From: JBMNRY01 sp050944915
GTDB taxonomy: Bacteria; Bacillota; Limnochordia; JAAZLZ01
Assembly: GCA_050944915.1 (NCBI GenBank)
Contig: JBMNRY010000037.1
Location: 1-17,907, forward strand
Length of the DNA: 17,907 bases
Reading direction: 5' to 3'
In this document: positions 8,095-15,834 of the stretch, piece after piece
Numbering within the stretch: the stretch's first letter is position 1
Layout of the letters: each line of letters opens with the position of its first letter
Notes under the pieces: generated by a model
Seen by the model: the letters and a program-made list of their open reading frames with translations, nothing else
Database searches by the model: none
Told to the model about the DNA's origin: nothing
Program-made: the position numbers and the translations under genes

Positions 8095-8507
8095 TGAAGA
8101 CTCTAACGAAATATCTTTATTTTAATACAGCCAAACGACGGGAGTATATCAACATCACCGGTGATGTGGCCGCCATCGTCAAGGAAAGCGGTGTGCAAGA
8201 AGGCATGGTCTTAGTATCCGCCATGCATATCACCGCCGGAGTATGGGTCAACGATGCTGAAGACGGCATCATCGCCGATATCGATGAGATGCTGGAACGA
8301 TTAGCCCCCTACCGCCCCGATTACCGGCATCATCGCACCGGGGAGGATAACGGGGACAGCCATCTGAAAAGCATCCTCGTCGGCCATCAGGTCATCGTCC
8401 CCATCACCGAAGGGAAGTTAGATTTGGGAACTTGGCAAGAAATTTATTATGCGGAGTTCGACGGTCAACGGCGCAAGCGGGTCATTGTCAAGGTTATGGG
8501 CCATTAA
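8094..8507 (+). CDS. yjbQ: YjbQ / UPF0047 family protein (secondary thiamine-phosphate synthase family)
   Basis: A 137-residue protein matching the small, single-domain YjbQ family. Conserved segments are HITAGVWVNDAEDG, HHRTGEDNGDSHLKS, and GTWQEIYYAEFDGQRRKR. The clustered His and Glu residues suggest a metal site. Family members have been assigned weak thiamine-phosphate synthase activity, but the real role is unclear. ATG 8094 is preferred over ATG 8088 because GGAGG (8081-8085) is then eight bases upstream. It is the last gene of the operon and shares a base with the OppC-type stop codon. A bidirectional terminator follows. Its co-transcription with a transporter is unusual but has no evident functional link. 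Confidence 0.9.
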   Translation: MKTLTKYLYFNTAKRREYINITGDVAAIVKESGVQEGMVLVSAMHITAGVWVNDAEDGIIADIDEMLERLAPYRPDYRHHRTGEDNGDSHLKSILVGHQVIVPITEGKLDLGTWQEIYYAEFDGQRRKRVIVKVMGH

Positions 8508-8584
8508 CCGGTCAAGGGATGGGAGAGGGATACAATCCCCCAGTATTCGGGGGCCGTGGGTCCCCAATTGTCTTTAAAAACAAA

Positions 8585-8612
8585 GAAGGGCCTTTCGAGC
8601 CCTTCGTTTTTT
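8585..8612. terminator. Bidirectional intrinsic terminator between yjbQ and dctP genes
   Basis: Stem GAAGGGC (8585-8591) pairs with GCCCTTC (8599-8605) across a 7-nt loop. A run of T (8607-8612) follows on the plus strand, and A-rich sequence (about 8573-8584) gives a U-rich tail on the minus strand. It sits between two convergent genes and can serve both. A second small hairpin (CCCCC 8537-8541 / GGGGG 8549-8553) lies just upstream without a T run. Confidence 0.85.
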
Positions 8613-8615
8613 GCT

Positions 8616-9620
8616 TTAACGGGCATCTTCGACGGCTTCCACCATGGCCTCAAATTGGGATGCCCCTAGTAATTGGGCCATCTTTTCCCAAATCGGTTGG
8701 ACCATCTCTCGGAAGGAGGCCCTTTCTTCCTCGGTGAGGAGGGAAAAAAGGACACCGGTCTCTTCCATTTTCTCCATGTTGAGCAGTTCCTCTTCCTTGG
8801 CTGCCGCCAGGACGATTTCACCGGCTTGCTCAGTTACCTCGGTGATGATCCCTTGGAGCTCTGGGGTTAAGCTATCCCACCGATCTTTGTTCATCACCAC
8901 CAGGACCCCTTCGCTCATGAAATCCCAGAGGGTAAAATACTTCGCTGTTTGGTATACGCCCGTTCCATAAAGGGTGTTAAGATCATAAACTCCACCCTGG
9001 ATGGTGCCCATTTCCATGGCTGTGTAGATGTCTTCAGCATCAAAGGCGACCGGTTGGAAGCCTAGAACTTCGGCCGTTTCCAGGAAAAAGTCCCCTGGGG
9101 GTATTCCCAGGCGCAGCCCCTTTAGGTCGGCAGGGGTCCGTATAGGACGCTGGGTATTAGCCTGTTGCCGGAAGGGGTAGGGCCACAGGCCGATCACCTG
9201 TAAGTTATGTCTGTGGAATTGGGTCCAGATCCCTTCTAGTTGATGGGGGAGCTGGTAGCGGAAGCGGTTGAAATGGTCTACATCATCGAAGAGAAAGGGT
9301 GTATAGAGGGCTAAGATTTCTTCAACGCGGGAAGCCAAGACTATGGGGGAGGCCAGACCTAGATCGACGAACCCCCCTTGGACTTGCTCCATGATGCGAT
9401 TTGGGTCTTGACCGGCCAATACCCCGTGGGGAAAGATGGTCAAGGAAATTTCGCCCTTGGTCTGCCGGGTCAATTCTTCCGCTAGAAATTCGCAACCGAT
9501 CTGCCAGGGATGATTGGTCGATACATGATGTTGGAGGGTCAGATATTCCGCCCCGGCGGAACTGCTCCAACTGGAGAAAAACAATAAAGTTAAGATGAAG
9601 ACTAATCCTACCTTTTTCAA
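8616..9620 (-). CDS. TRAP transporter solute-binding protein, DctP family (orphan)
   Basis: Extracytoplasmic binding protein of a tripartite ATP-independent transporter. The TTG at 9620 is chosen because AGGAGG (9634-9629) is eight bases upstream and the 334-residue product then starts with a signal peptide (LKKVGLVFILTLLFFSS, cleavage near SAGAEY). Family features are ASRVEEILALYTPFLFDDVDH (97-117), PYPFRQQANTQRPI (147-160) and TPADLKGLRLGIPPG (162-176). Most relatives have an Arg in the last motif (KGLKIRVP) that binds the substrate carboxylate; here Gly172 takes that place. No DctQ or DctM membrane subunits are nearby, so it is an orphan in this window. It converges on yjbQ. Confidence 0.9.
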   Translation of the reverse strand: MKKVGLVFILTLLFFSSWSSSAGAEYLTLQHHVSTNHPWQIGCEFLAEELTRQTKGEISLTIFPHGVLAGQDPNRIMEQVQGGFVDLGLASPIVLASRVEEILALYTPFLFDDVDHFNRFRYQLPHQLEGIWTQFHRHNLQVIGLWPYPFRQQANTQRPIRTPADLKGLRLGIPPGDFFLETAEVLGFQPVAFDAEDIYTAMEMGTIQGGVYDLNTLYGTGVYQTAKYFTLWDFMSEGVLVVMNKDRWDSLTPELQGIITEVTEQAGEIVLAAAKEEELLNMEKMEETGVLFSLLTEEERASFREMVQPIWEKMAQLLGASQFEAMVEAVEDAR

Positions 9621-9792
9621 ATTAAGCACCTCCTGGGGTTTTTGAAGGACCCCACAGGGAAGAACTTCGACCAAGGGTGGACCTCTCCTGCCCTCCCGGG
9701 ATGAATCCTTAGTTTATCGCCGCGGGGCTACCAAAAGGGGAGGATGATGGGCCGTCGGCGCCGAATGGAATCTGTGATTGGAGGTATGTGGA

Positions 9793-10482
9793 GTGGACCA
9801 TTGTCCCCGTTGTCGACAAGCAATAGACACAGGAATGTACAACTATTGTCCCCATTGCGGTGAACCTCTGCTGAAGGATGAGCCTAAATCCGGCGAACCT
9901 CTGCTGAAGGATGAGCCTAGACTGTACCAACCGAGTATCGGTGATTGGCTCGCCCGGGGCTGGCAGTTGTTCCTACAAGATGCCGCTATTTATGTGGTGT
10001 ACACCATTCTTTTAGTGGTCGTGACCGCTTTACCTATAATACCCGTTGTATTTTCTGGCGTCTTGGCGGCCGGATTCTACAATGTGGCCATCCGGCGGGC
10101 GAAAAACTTACCCGTACGCTTTAGCGATGTTTTCATCGGCTGGCAGGAGCAATTCACCGGTTTAGTCCTGGCCGGTCTGCTCACTAACATTTTAATCAGC
10201 ATCGGCATCGTCCTCTTGTTCATACCGGGGGTTTATCTGGCTACTAGCTACATCTTCACCATCCCCCTTATCCTCCAGCGGGGCATAGGTTTTCGGTCGG
10301 CCATGGGAATGAGCCGCCGGGAGGTCGGTCGCAGCTTCTTCCGCTTCCTGGGCCTGCAACTCCTCTTAGTTCTTTTCATTTTCCTGGGGACCATCCCTGC
10401 TGGTTTAGGTTTGTTAGTCGCCGTTCCCCTCATGTTCACCAGTAATTTAGCAGCTTACGAAGATACCTTTGGATTAATCTAA
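9793..10482 (+). CDS. Zinc-ribbon multi-pass membrane protein of unknown function
   Basis: A 229-residue protein. The N-terminal zinc ribbon is Cys4-x2-Cys7-x11-Cys19-x2-Cys22. A short acidic linker with an 11-residue tandem repeat (GEPLLKDEPKS / GEPLLKDEPRL, about 23-44) follows, then five or six hydrophobic segments between about 64 and 222. GTG 9793 is chosen because GGAGG (9780-9784) lies eight bases upstream; TTG 9778 would add five residues and lies inside that site. It resembles the loose group of zinc-ribbon proteins with a polytopic C-terminal domain seen in Bacillota, but I cannot name a function. It leads a three-gene operon, 17 bases before the dehydrogenase gene. Confidence 0.8.
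   Translation: MDHCPRCRQAIDTGMYNYCPHCGEPLLKDEPKSGEPLLKDEPRLYQPSIGDWLARGWQLFLQDAAIYVVYTILLVVVTALPIIPVVFSGVLAAGFYNVAIRRAKNLPVRFSDVFIGWQEQFTGLVLAGLLTNILISIGIVLLFIPGVYLATSYIFTIPLILQRGIGFRSAMGMSRREVGRSFFRFLGLQLLLVLFIFLGTIPAGLGLLVAVPLMFTSNLAAYEDTFGLI
9859..9918 (+). repeat. 33-bp-period tandem repeat inside the zinc-ribbon membrane protein gene
   Basis: A 27-base unit beginning GGTGAACCTCTGCTG (9859-9885) recurs as GGCGAACCTCTGCTG at 9892-9918 with one mismatch, a period of 33 bp. It is in frame and duplicates 11 residues in the linker after the zinc ribbon. The near identity points to a recent duplication. Confidence 0.9.
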
Positions 10483-10499
10483 CAGAAGGAGGCAGAATT

Positions 10500-11276
10500 A
10501 TGCGTTTACAGGATCGGGTGGTATTAATTACAGGGGCGGGCCGAGGTATCGGTTTCACCATCGCCCAGCACATGGCTCGGGAAGGCGCGCGTTTGGCCCT
10601 ATGTGATCTCGATGGTCCCACGGTGGAAAAGGCAGCCCAGGAGTTGGCGTCAACGGGGGTGGAAACCCTGGCCTACACCGTTGATGTAACCGACACCCCT
10701 GCTGTGGAGGCCATGGTGGAGGATATCGTGGAAAAATGGGGAGCCATCGATGTCTTGGTGAACAACGCCGGCATCATCTTAATTAAACCCATTCTGGAGA
10801 TCACCGATGAAGAGTGGGATAAGGTCTTCCAGGTGAACGTCCGAGCCGCCTTTGCCTGTGCCCGGACCGTCGGTCGGCAGATGGTCAAGCAGGGCCGGGG
10901 TGTCATTATTAACGCCTCGTCCAACTCGGGGAAAACCCCAGGGCGCTTTCAAGCTGCCTATGCTGCCAGCAAATTTGCCGTCGTCGGCTTAACCCAAGCC
11001 CTAGCCATGGAATTAGGGCCCCATCAAATCCGGGTGAACGCCTACTGCCCCGGCATTGTCGAAACAGATATGTGGGATTACATCGACCAAAAAATGGCGG
11101 ATATCACCGGTGAGCCAGTGGGTCAGGCCCGTCGGGATGCGGTCAAGCAGATCCCCTTAGGTCGTCCGGCCAACGAAGACGATGTAGCCAAGGTCGTTGT
11201 CTTCTTAGCCTCCGATGATAGTGGATATATCAACGGGCAATCGATCAACATCTGCGGTGGACGGCGGATGCACTAA
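10500..11276 (+). CDS. SDR family NAD(P)-dependent oxidoreductase
   Basis: A 258-residue classical short-chain dehydrogenase. The cofactor motif TGAGRGIG is at 11-18, NNAG at 88-91, catalytic Ser around 140-143 (INASSNSG), and YAASK at 154-158 with Tyr154 and Lys158. Asp36 at the end of the second strand (CDLD) suggests preference for NAD(H) over NADP(H). The C-terminal part (GIVETDMWDYIDQKMADITG) resembles polyol (sorbitol/galactitol) and acetoin/butanediol dehydrogenases, so a sugar alcohol or diol is a fair guess for the substrate. ATG 10500 has AAGGAGG seven bases upstream. It sits in an operon with the preceding membrane protein and the following VOC gene. Confidence 0.93.
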   Translation: MRLQDRVVLITGAGRGIGFTIAQHMAREGARLALCDLDGPTVEKAAQELASTGVETLAYTVDVTDTPAVEAMVEDIVEKWGAIDVLVNNAGIILIKPILEITDEEWDKVFQVNVRAAFACARTVGRQMVKQGRGVIINASSNSGKTPGRFQAAYAASKFAVVGLTQALAMELGPHQIRVNAYCPGIVETDMWDYIDQKMADITGEPVGQARRDAVKQIPLGRPANEDDVAKVVVFLASDDSGYINGQSINICGGRRMH

Positions 11277-11291
11277 AAGGAGGGCTTAAAG

Positions 11292-11732
11292 ATGGGTGTG
11301 CAGAAAGTGCATCACATCGGTTTTACTGTCTCCGATTTGGAACGCTCCATCCGTTTCTATCACGAAGGTCTTGGTTTGGAAATCATCGAGCGGGTTCCGG
11401 GTCCTAAGGAGTACCATTCCCGCATCGGCGGCTATCCGGGAACCCATTTGGAGATCGCTTTTTTGCAACTGCCCGATGACAACGTCTTGGAACTGATCCA
11501 GTATGTATCGCCGGTGGGCGAACCGATGGATATGGAAACCTATCGACCGGGTAATGTCCATTTAGCCTTAGTAGTCGACGATCTACGGGGTACCATCGCC
11601 CGCCTGGAGGAATATGGGGGGAAGCCCCGCTCTCCTGAACCCATCGCCATTCCTTCCGGGCCCAACAAGGGCAAGGAGGTCATTTACTTAAGGGATCCCG
11701 ATGGGATCACCCTAGAATTATTCCAAGAGTAG
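11292..11732 (+). CDS. VOC (glyoxalase I fold) family protein
   Basis: A 146-residue protein with two beta-alpha-beta-beta-beta modules: VHHIGFTVSDLERSIRFYHE (6-25) and NVHLALVVDDLRGTIARLEE (88-107). Likely metal ligands are His8, Glu67, His90 and Glu142, the four-ligand arrangement of glyoxalase I, methylmalonyl-CoA epimerase and related lyases. The C-terminal IYLRDPDGITLELFQE is the standard VOC ending. ATG 11292 has AGGAGG about eight bases upstream and lies 15 bases after the dehydrogenase stop. Pairing with an SDR gene suggests a shared small-molecule pathway, but the substrate is unknown. Confidence 0.9.
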   Translation: MGVQKVHHIGFTVSDLERSIRFYHEGLGLEIIERVPGPKEYHSRIGGYPGTHLEIAFLQLPDDNVLELIQYVSPVGEPMDMETYRPGNVHLALVVDDLRGTIARLEEYGGKPRSPEPIAIPSGPNKGKEVIYLRDPDGITLELFQE

Positions 11733-11734
11733 GA

Positions 11735-11759
11735 AAAAGGCCGGAATTCCCGGCCTTTT
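11735..11759. terminator. Strong hairpin terminator between convergent VOC and oppF genes
   Basis: A perfect 10-bp stem, AAAAGGCCGG (11735-11744) with CCGGCCTTTT (11750-11759), and a five-base loop. The A and T runs at its two ends allow it to work in both directions. It starts three bases after the VOC stop and its right arm overlaps the oppF stop codon (11758-11760). Confidence 0.8.
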
Positions 11760-12777
11760 ATGCTGATATCCCCCGACGGCGAGCCTTGTTGTACCTTTGG
11801 CTCTCGCCGTAATGACAGGCCACATAATGTCCTCCGCCCATGGAGCGCAGGGGAGGTGTCTCCCGGCACTTCTTATCCCGCTGGGGCAGAAAACAACGGG
11901 AACGGAACCGACACCCTTGGGGGGGATCGATGGGCGTAGGCACATGCCCCTCGAGGATGATCCGCTCACCCCGGTGACCATCGACCCGGGGGATGGCCGA
12001 CAGTAAGGCTTGGGTGTAGGGATGGAGGGGTTGGGAGAAGATATCCCTGGTATGGGCCAACTCCACGATTTGTCCCAAGTACATCACCGCGATCCGATCG
12101 CTAACATAACTGACCACGCTGAGATCGTGGGTGATAAATAAATAGGTTAACCCTAGATCCCGTTGAAGCTCCAACAGAAGATTGATGATCTGGGCTTGAA
12201 TGGAAACGTCCAGGGAGGATACCGCTTCATCGGCGATGATAAAGCGGGGTTCCACGGCCAAGGCCCGGGCGATGACGATGCGCTGCCTTTGTCCACCGCT
12301 AAACTGGTGGGGGAAACGATCGATATGGGATTCCTGGAGCCCCACCATCCGCAACAGTTCCTTAACCTTCCCCCGGATCTCCTTCGCGGGGGTGCCGTGA
12401 AGGGCCAAGGGAAGACCGATAATCTGCTCCACCGTTTGACGGGGATTTAACGATGCATAGGGATCTTGAAAGATCAACTGCATCTGGCGACGTTGGGCCT
12501 GCATTTCCCGGGGGGAGAGGCGGCACAAATCGACACCATCGAAAATGATCTGCCCAGCCGTCGGTTCATGGAGTCTCAAAATGGTCCTGGCCAGGGTCGA
12601 CTTTCCACAACCGCTTTCGCCGACCAAACCTAAGATTTCCCCGGGGTAAATATCTAGATCAACGCCGTCAACGGCCTGAAGGTATTTCTGGGGTCGCCCC
12701 AAGAGACCCTCCATCAGTTCTTGTTTCACCGGGAAATGCATCTTCAAATCTCGGATTTGTAAAAGGGGTGCAGTCAA
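11758..12777 (-). CDS. oppF: Oligopeptide ABC transporter ATP-binding protein, OppF type
   Basis: A 339-residue ATPase subunit. TTG 12777 is chosen because GGAGG (12790-12786) lies eight bases upstream; the frame could extend to 12825. Walker A GESGCGKST is at 53-61, signature FSGGQRQR at 159-166, Walker B FIIADE at 179-184, and the D-loop SSLD follows. After the Walker B glutamate the sequence is ADEAVSSLD, where most members have Pro instead of Ala. The C-terminal extension has four cysteines (CRFRSRC, KKC, VAC), the motif that holds an iron-sulfur cluster in some peptide-transport ATPases. It is the last gene of the operon, 26 bases after the oppD stop. Confidence 0.93.
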   Translation of the reverse strand: MTAPLLQIRDLKMHFPVKQELMEGLLGRPQKYLQAVDGVDLDIYPGEILGLVGESGCGKSTLARTILRLHEPTAGQIIFDGVDLCRLSPREMQAQRRQMQLIFQDPYASLNPRQTVEQIIGLPLALHGTPAKEIRGKVKELLRMVGLQESHIDRFPHQFSGGQRQRIVIARALAVEPRFIIADEAVSSLDVSIQAQIINLLLELQRDLGLTYLFITHDLSVVSYVSDRIAVMYLGQIVELAHTRDIFSQPLHPYTQALLSAIPRVDGHRGERIILEGHVPTPIDPPQGCRFRSRCFLPQRDKKCRETPPLRSMGGGHYVACHYGESQRYNKARRRGISA

Positions 12778-12803
12778 AGTTTTTGCCTCCTTCGTATCCG
12801 CGT

Positions 12804-13820
12804 TTAGCCCTTCACCTGCCAACAACTAACCTTATGTTGGCCCTCCACCTTACGGAGGGTCGGTTTTTCCTGTAAACAACGTCCTTTAGCTAGGGGACAC
12901 CGGGATTGGAAATTGCAACCCGGTGGTAAATTATGGAGCTCAGGGACCAATCCATCGATAGGCTCGATGCGGTGACGTCGATCCCCTAAACGGGGAATAG
13001 ATTTCAAAAGCCCCTTGGTATAGGGATGGAGGGGATGGGTCAAGATGTCCTCGGTCCTGCCCTCTTCCACCACCTGTCCCGCATACATGACGATGATCCG
13101 GTCACAAAATTCAGCCACAACCCCTAGATCGTGGGTGATGAGCATGATGCTCATCTTGAACTCGTCCCGCAACCGAGCCATGAGATCGAGAATTTGGGCT
13201 TGGATGGTCACATCTAAAGCCGTCGTCGGTTCATCGGCGATCAAAAGGCTGGGATTGCAGGACAGGGCGATGGCGATCATCACCCGTTGGCGCATTCCAC
13301 CGCTAAACTGATGGGGGTATTCGACCATCCGCTGGGCAGGGGCAGGTATCCCCACATGTTCCAACATGGCTAAAGCCCGCTCCCAGGCTTGGCGATGGAT
13401 TTCCCTTTGAACCCGTGGATTAGCCCTTTCCCAAAGGGAGGAAGGGCTATGGGGATAATGGATCTTAATGGCTTCCATGATTTGATCGCCGACTTTCAAG
13501 ACGGGGTTGAGGGTGGTCAGGGGATCTTGGAAAACCATAGCGATCTGACTACCCCGAATGCGCTGCATCTCCCTTTCCCTTTTTTGGACCAGATCTTCGC
13601 CTCGGTAAAGGATCTGGCCCCCGACGATCTTTCCTGGATAGGGGACTAAGCCCATGATACTGGCGGCGGTCACGCTTTTCCCACAACCGGATTCACCGAC
13701 AACCCCTAAGGCTTCCCCGGGAGCGATGGAAAAACTGACACCATCGACGGCTTTCGCGAGGCCGTAATCCGTTTGGAAGTAGGTCTTTAGATTCTTGACT
13801 TCTAAGAGTTTTTCTTGCAT
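12804..13820 (-). CDS. oppD: Oligopeptide ABC transporter ATP-binding protein, OppD type
   Basis: A 338-residue ATPase subunit that powers import together with OppF. Walker A GESGCGKSV is at 42-50, Q-loop in MVFQDP (95-100), signature FSGGMRQR at 172-179, Walker B SLLIADEP at 191-198, then TTALD. The C-terminal oligopeptide-transporter region contains CNFQSRC, GRC and a final SCW, the same four-cysteine arrangement as OppF. ATG 13820 has GGAG six bases upstream and starts two bases after the oppC stop, so translation is probably coupled. Confidence 0.94.
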   Translation of the reverse strand: MQEKLLEVKNLKTYFQTDYGLAKAVDGVSFSIAPGEALGVVGESGCGKSVTAASIMGLVPYPGKIVGGQILYRGEDLVQKREREMQRIRGSQIAMVFQDPLTTLNPVLKVGDQIMEAIKIHYPHSPSSLWERANPRVQREIHRQAWERALAMLEHVGIPAPAQRMVEYPHQFSGGMRQRVMIAIALSCNPSLLIADEPTTALDVTIQAQILDLMARLRDEFKMSIMLITHDLGVVAEFCDRIIVMYAGQVVEEGRTEDILTHPLHPYTKGLLKSIPRLGDRRHRIEPIDGLVPELHNLPPGCNFQSRCPLAKGRCLQEKPTLRKVEGQHKVSCWQVKG

Positions 13821-13822
13821 CG

Positions 13823-14752
13823 TTACTCCCTCAATCGGGGATCAAGGGCATCCCGCAGCCCTTCACCCATGAGATTAATCCCTAAAACTGTTAATAAAAT
13901 AGCTAGACCGGGGAAGGTGGAAATCCACCATTCGGTATTCATAAAACGGCGTCCTTCGTTGATGATGGTGCCCCATGCGGGGGTGGGAGGTTCCACTCCC
14001 AAACCCAAAAAGCTTAAGGAGGCTTCCATCAGGATCACCCAAGCCACCCTTAAGGTGGAGACGACGATGACGGAACCTAATACATTAGGCAAAATTTCCT
14101 TGACCATAATATGGAAATTGCTGGCGCCAACGGCCTTGGCCGCTTCCACATATTCCTGTTCTTTAGCGACTAACACTTCCCCCCGCACCACCCGGCAGGG
14201 ATATATCCATTCCTTATAGACCAGGGCCAGCAACATATTTTTCAAACCAGGACCCATGACGGCCACTAGGGCTAAGGCCAAAATCAAGTAGGGAAAGGCC
14301 AGGAGGGTATCGATGACCCTTTGGATGAAAGCATCGACCTTCCCACCGTAATAACCGGAGATCAGGCCCAGGGCGACTCCAAGGCTAGTGGCGAAAAAGA
14401 CGACGATGAAACCGACCAACAGAGAGATCCGGGCGCCGTAGATAATTCTGGTGAGGAGATCCCGTCCTAGGTGATCGGTCCCTAGGGGATAGGTCCAGTT
14501 GCCCCCTTCCATCCAGGCCGGCGGCCGACGGATGGCGGCGAAATTGGGCCGTTCCGGATCATGGGACGTGATCCAAGGGGCACCGATGGCCAGAACTATA
14601 AAAAGTAAAAGGATGATTCCGCCGATAACGGCCAATCGGTTTTTCCTATACAGGCGCCAAAACTCCTTGAGGCCTGATCGTTTGCGGCTCAGCCAGCGGA
14701 GGGCCCGATCCATATTTGATTCCCGAACTTCGATTTTGCCCGTTTCGATCAT
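13823..14752 (-). CDS. oppC: Oligopeptide ABC transporter permease, OppC type
   Basis: A 309-residue permease. A cytoplasmic N-terminal stretch of about 45 residues precedes the first helix (LAVIGGIILLLFIVLAIG). LGTDHLGRDLLTRIIYGARI, the EAA loop EYVEAAKAVGASNFHIMVKE followed by ILPN, and EASLSFLGLGVEPP are all typical. ATG 14752 follows a GGAAGG-rich site, 14 bases after the oppB stop. Confidence 0.94.
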   Translation of the reverse strand: MIETGKIEVRESNMDRALRWLSRKRSGLKEFWRLYRKNRLAVIGGIILLLFIVLAIGAPWITSHDPERPNFAAIRRPPAWMEGGNWTYPLGTDHLGRDLLTRIIYGARISLLVGFIVVFFATSLGVALGLISGYYGGKVDAFIQRVIDTLLAFPYLILALALVAVMGPGLKNMLLALVYKEWIYPCRVVRGEVLVAKEQEYVEAAKAVGASNFHIMVKEILPNVLGSVIVVSTLRVAWVILMEASLSFLGLGVEPPTPAWGTIINEGRRFMNTEWWISTFPGLAILLTVLGINLMGEGLRDALDPRLRE

Positions 14753-14766
14753 TAATTTCTTCCTTC

Positions 14767-15774
14767 CTATAAACGAACCTTTGGGTTTAAACGCAAATAC
14801 AGCAAATCGGCCAGGAGATTCATGGCCACATAGGTTAAGGCATAGAACAGCACAGCTCCCTGGACCAGGGGGTAGTCATAGGTGCGGATGGCGTCGACCA
14901 CCAATTGCCCCAGCCCCGGCCAGCTAAAGATTCGTTCGATAATCATATTCCCACCTAATAAAATCCCCATATTCAGGGCGACAACGGTGATGGTGGGGAT
15001 GAGGGCGTTACGCAAAGCGTGTTTAAGTACGACCATCCCTTCGCTCAAGCCTTTGGCCCGGGCAAAGGTGATGTAATCTTGATCGATGACTTCCAGCATA
15101 CTCGAACGGGTGATCCGCATGGTCAGGGCGGCCATGGGCGCACCTAGGGCCAAGGCCGGCAGAATTAGATGTTTCAGGGAGCCTACCAAGGCCGACCAGT
15201 TCCCGGCTAAGAGGGAATCGATAACTAAGAATCCAGTGACCTTAGACGGCGCCGGGATATGGAAACCTAAACGCAATCCCCCGGGGAGCCAGCCAAGACC
15301 GACGGAAAAGACTAAAATGAGGACTAACCCCAGCCAAAAATCGGGCATCGATACCCCCACTAAAGAAGATAGGGTGCCAATCTTATCGATGAGGGAGTAC
15401 CGGCGGAGGGCCGAAAGGACCCCGGCGGGGATGGCGATCAACAAGGAAACGATGATGGCGGCCAAGGTCAGCTCGATGGTGGCCGGCAATCGCTCGAAAA
15501 TTAGATCCCGAACCGGCGCCCGATGGCGGATGGACATCCCCCAATCCCCTTTGGGGATACCGAGGATGAAGTCTAAATACTGCTGTAAGAGGGGCCGATC
15601 TAAGCCCAATTCCTGTCGGTATTGTTCGATTTCCTCTTGACTGATATGGCCTACACCCCCCAACATCATTTCCACCGGATCGCCGGGGGTGAGATGCATT
15701 AAAGAAAAAACGATGATGGTAATTCCCAAGAGCACGGGAATGGTTTGAAGGACACGTTGGATGATTAAGCTCAC
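14767..15774 (-). CDS. oppB: Oligopeptide ABC transporter permease, OppB type
   Basis: A 335-residue permease with six predicted helices. It opens SLIIQRVLQTIPVLLGITII followed by VFSLMHLTPGDPV, the standard OppB N-terminus. The EAA loop is DQDYITFARAKGLSEGMVVL followed by KHALRNALIP. IIERIFSWPGLGQLVVDAI and a terminal DLLYLRLNPKVRL complete the family pattern. Two starts compete. ATG 15780 has GGAGG (15786-15782) only one base away, while GTG 15774, two codons later, has a seven-base gap. I prefer GTG on spacing. It follows a strong hairpin in the oppA-oppB gap. Confidence 0.93.
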   Translation of the reverse strand: MSLIIQRVLQTIPVLLGITIIVFSLMHLTPGDPVEMMLGGVGHISQEEIEQYRQELGLDRPLLQQYLDFILGIPKGDWGMSIRHRAPVRDLIFERLPATIELTLAAIIVSLLIAIPAGVLSALRRYSLIDKIGTLSSLVGVSMPDFWLGLVLILVFSVGLGWLPGGLRLGFHIPAPSKVTGFLVIDSLLAGNWSALVGSLKHLILPALALGAPMAALTMRITRSSMLEVIDQDYITFARAKGLSEGMVVLKHALRNALIPTITVVALNMGILLGGNMIIERIFSWPGLGQLVVDAIRTYDYPLVQGAVLFYALTYVAMNLLADLLYLRLNPKVRL

Positions 15775-15798
15775 AGACATTCCTCCGGTTCTAAAGGG

Positions 15799-15827
15799 GT
15801 CTGGTGGATGAAAGTCATCCACCAGAC
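15799..15827 (-). other. Intercistronic mRNA hairpin between oppA and oppB
   Basis: A perfect 12-bp inverted repeat, GTCTGGTGGATG (15799-15810) and CATCCACCAGAC (15816-15827), with a five-base loop. No U run follows on the minus strand, so it is not a standard terminator. Its place just after the binding-protein gene suggests an mRNA-stabilising or processing element that keeps oppA message above permease message. Confidence 0.7.
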
Positions 15828-15834
15828 AAGGGCT

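Noticed and set aside
9621..9792. Possible structured leader upstream of dctP on the minus strand, including a GGGGT/ACCCC hairpin
   Set aside because: I could not match it to any riboswitch consensus and there is no clear terminator or promoter.
9793..11732. Membrane protein, SDR and VOC genes as a defined catabolic pathway
   Set aside because: The spacing supports an operon, but neither enzyme's substrate can be assigned, so no pathway can be claimed.
13815..14219. A 134-codon plus-strand open frame opposite oppC
   Set aside because: It lies wholly within or against oppC, which has clear family motifs; no credible ribosome site or domain.
15086..15640. A 184-codon plus-strand open frame opposite oppB
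   Set aside because: It is the antisense shadow of a well-supported permease gene, its composition is rich in Arg/Lys/Pro, and it shows no family motif.
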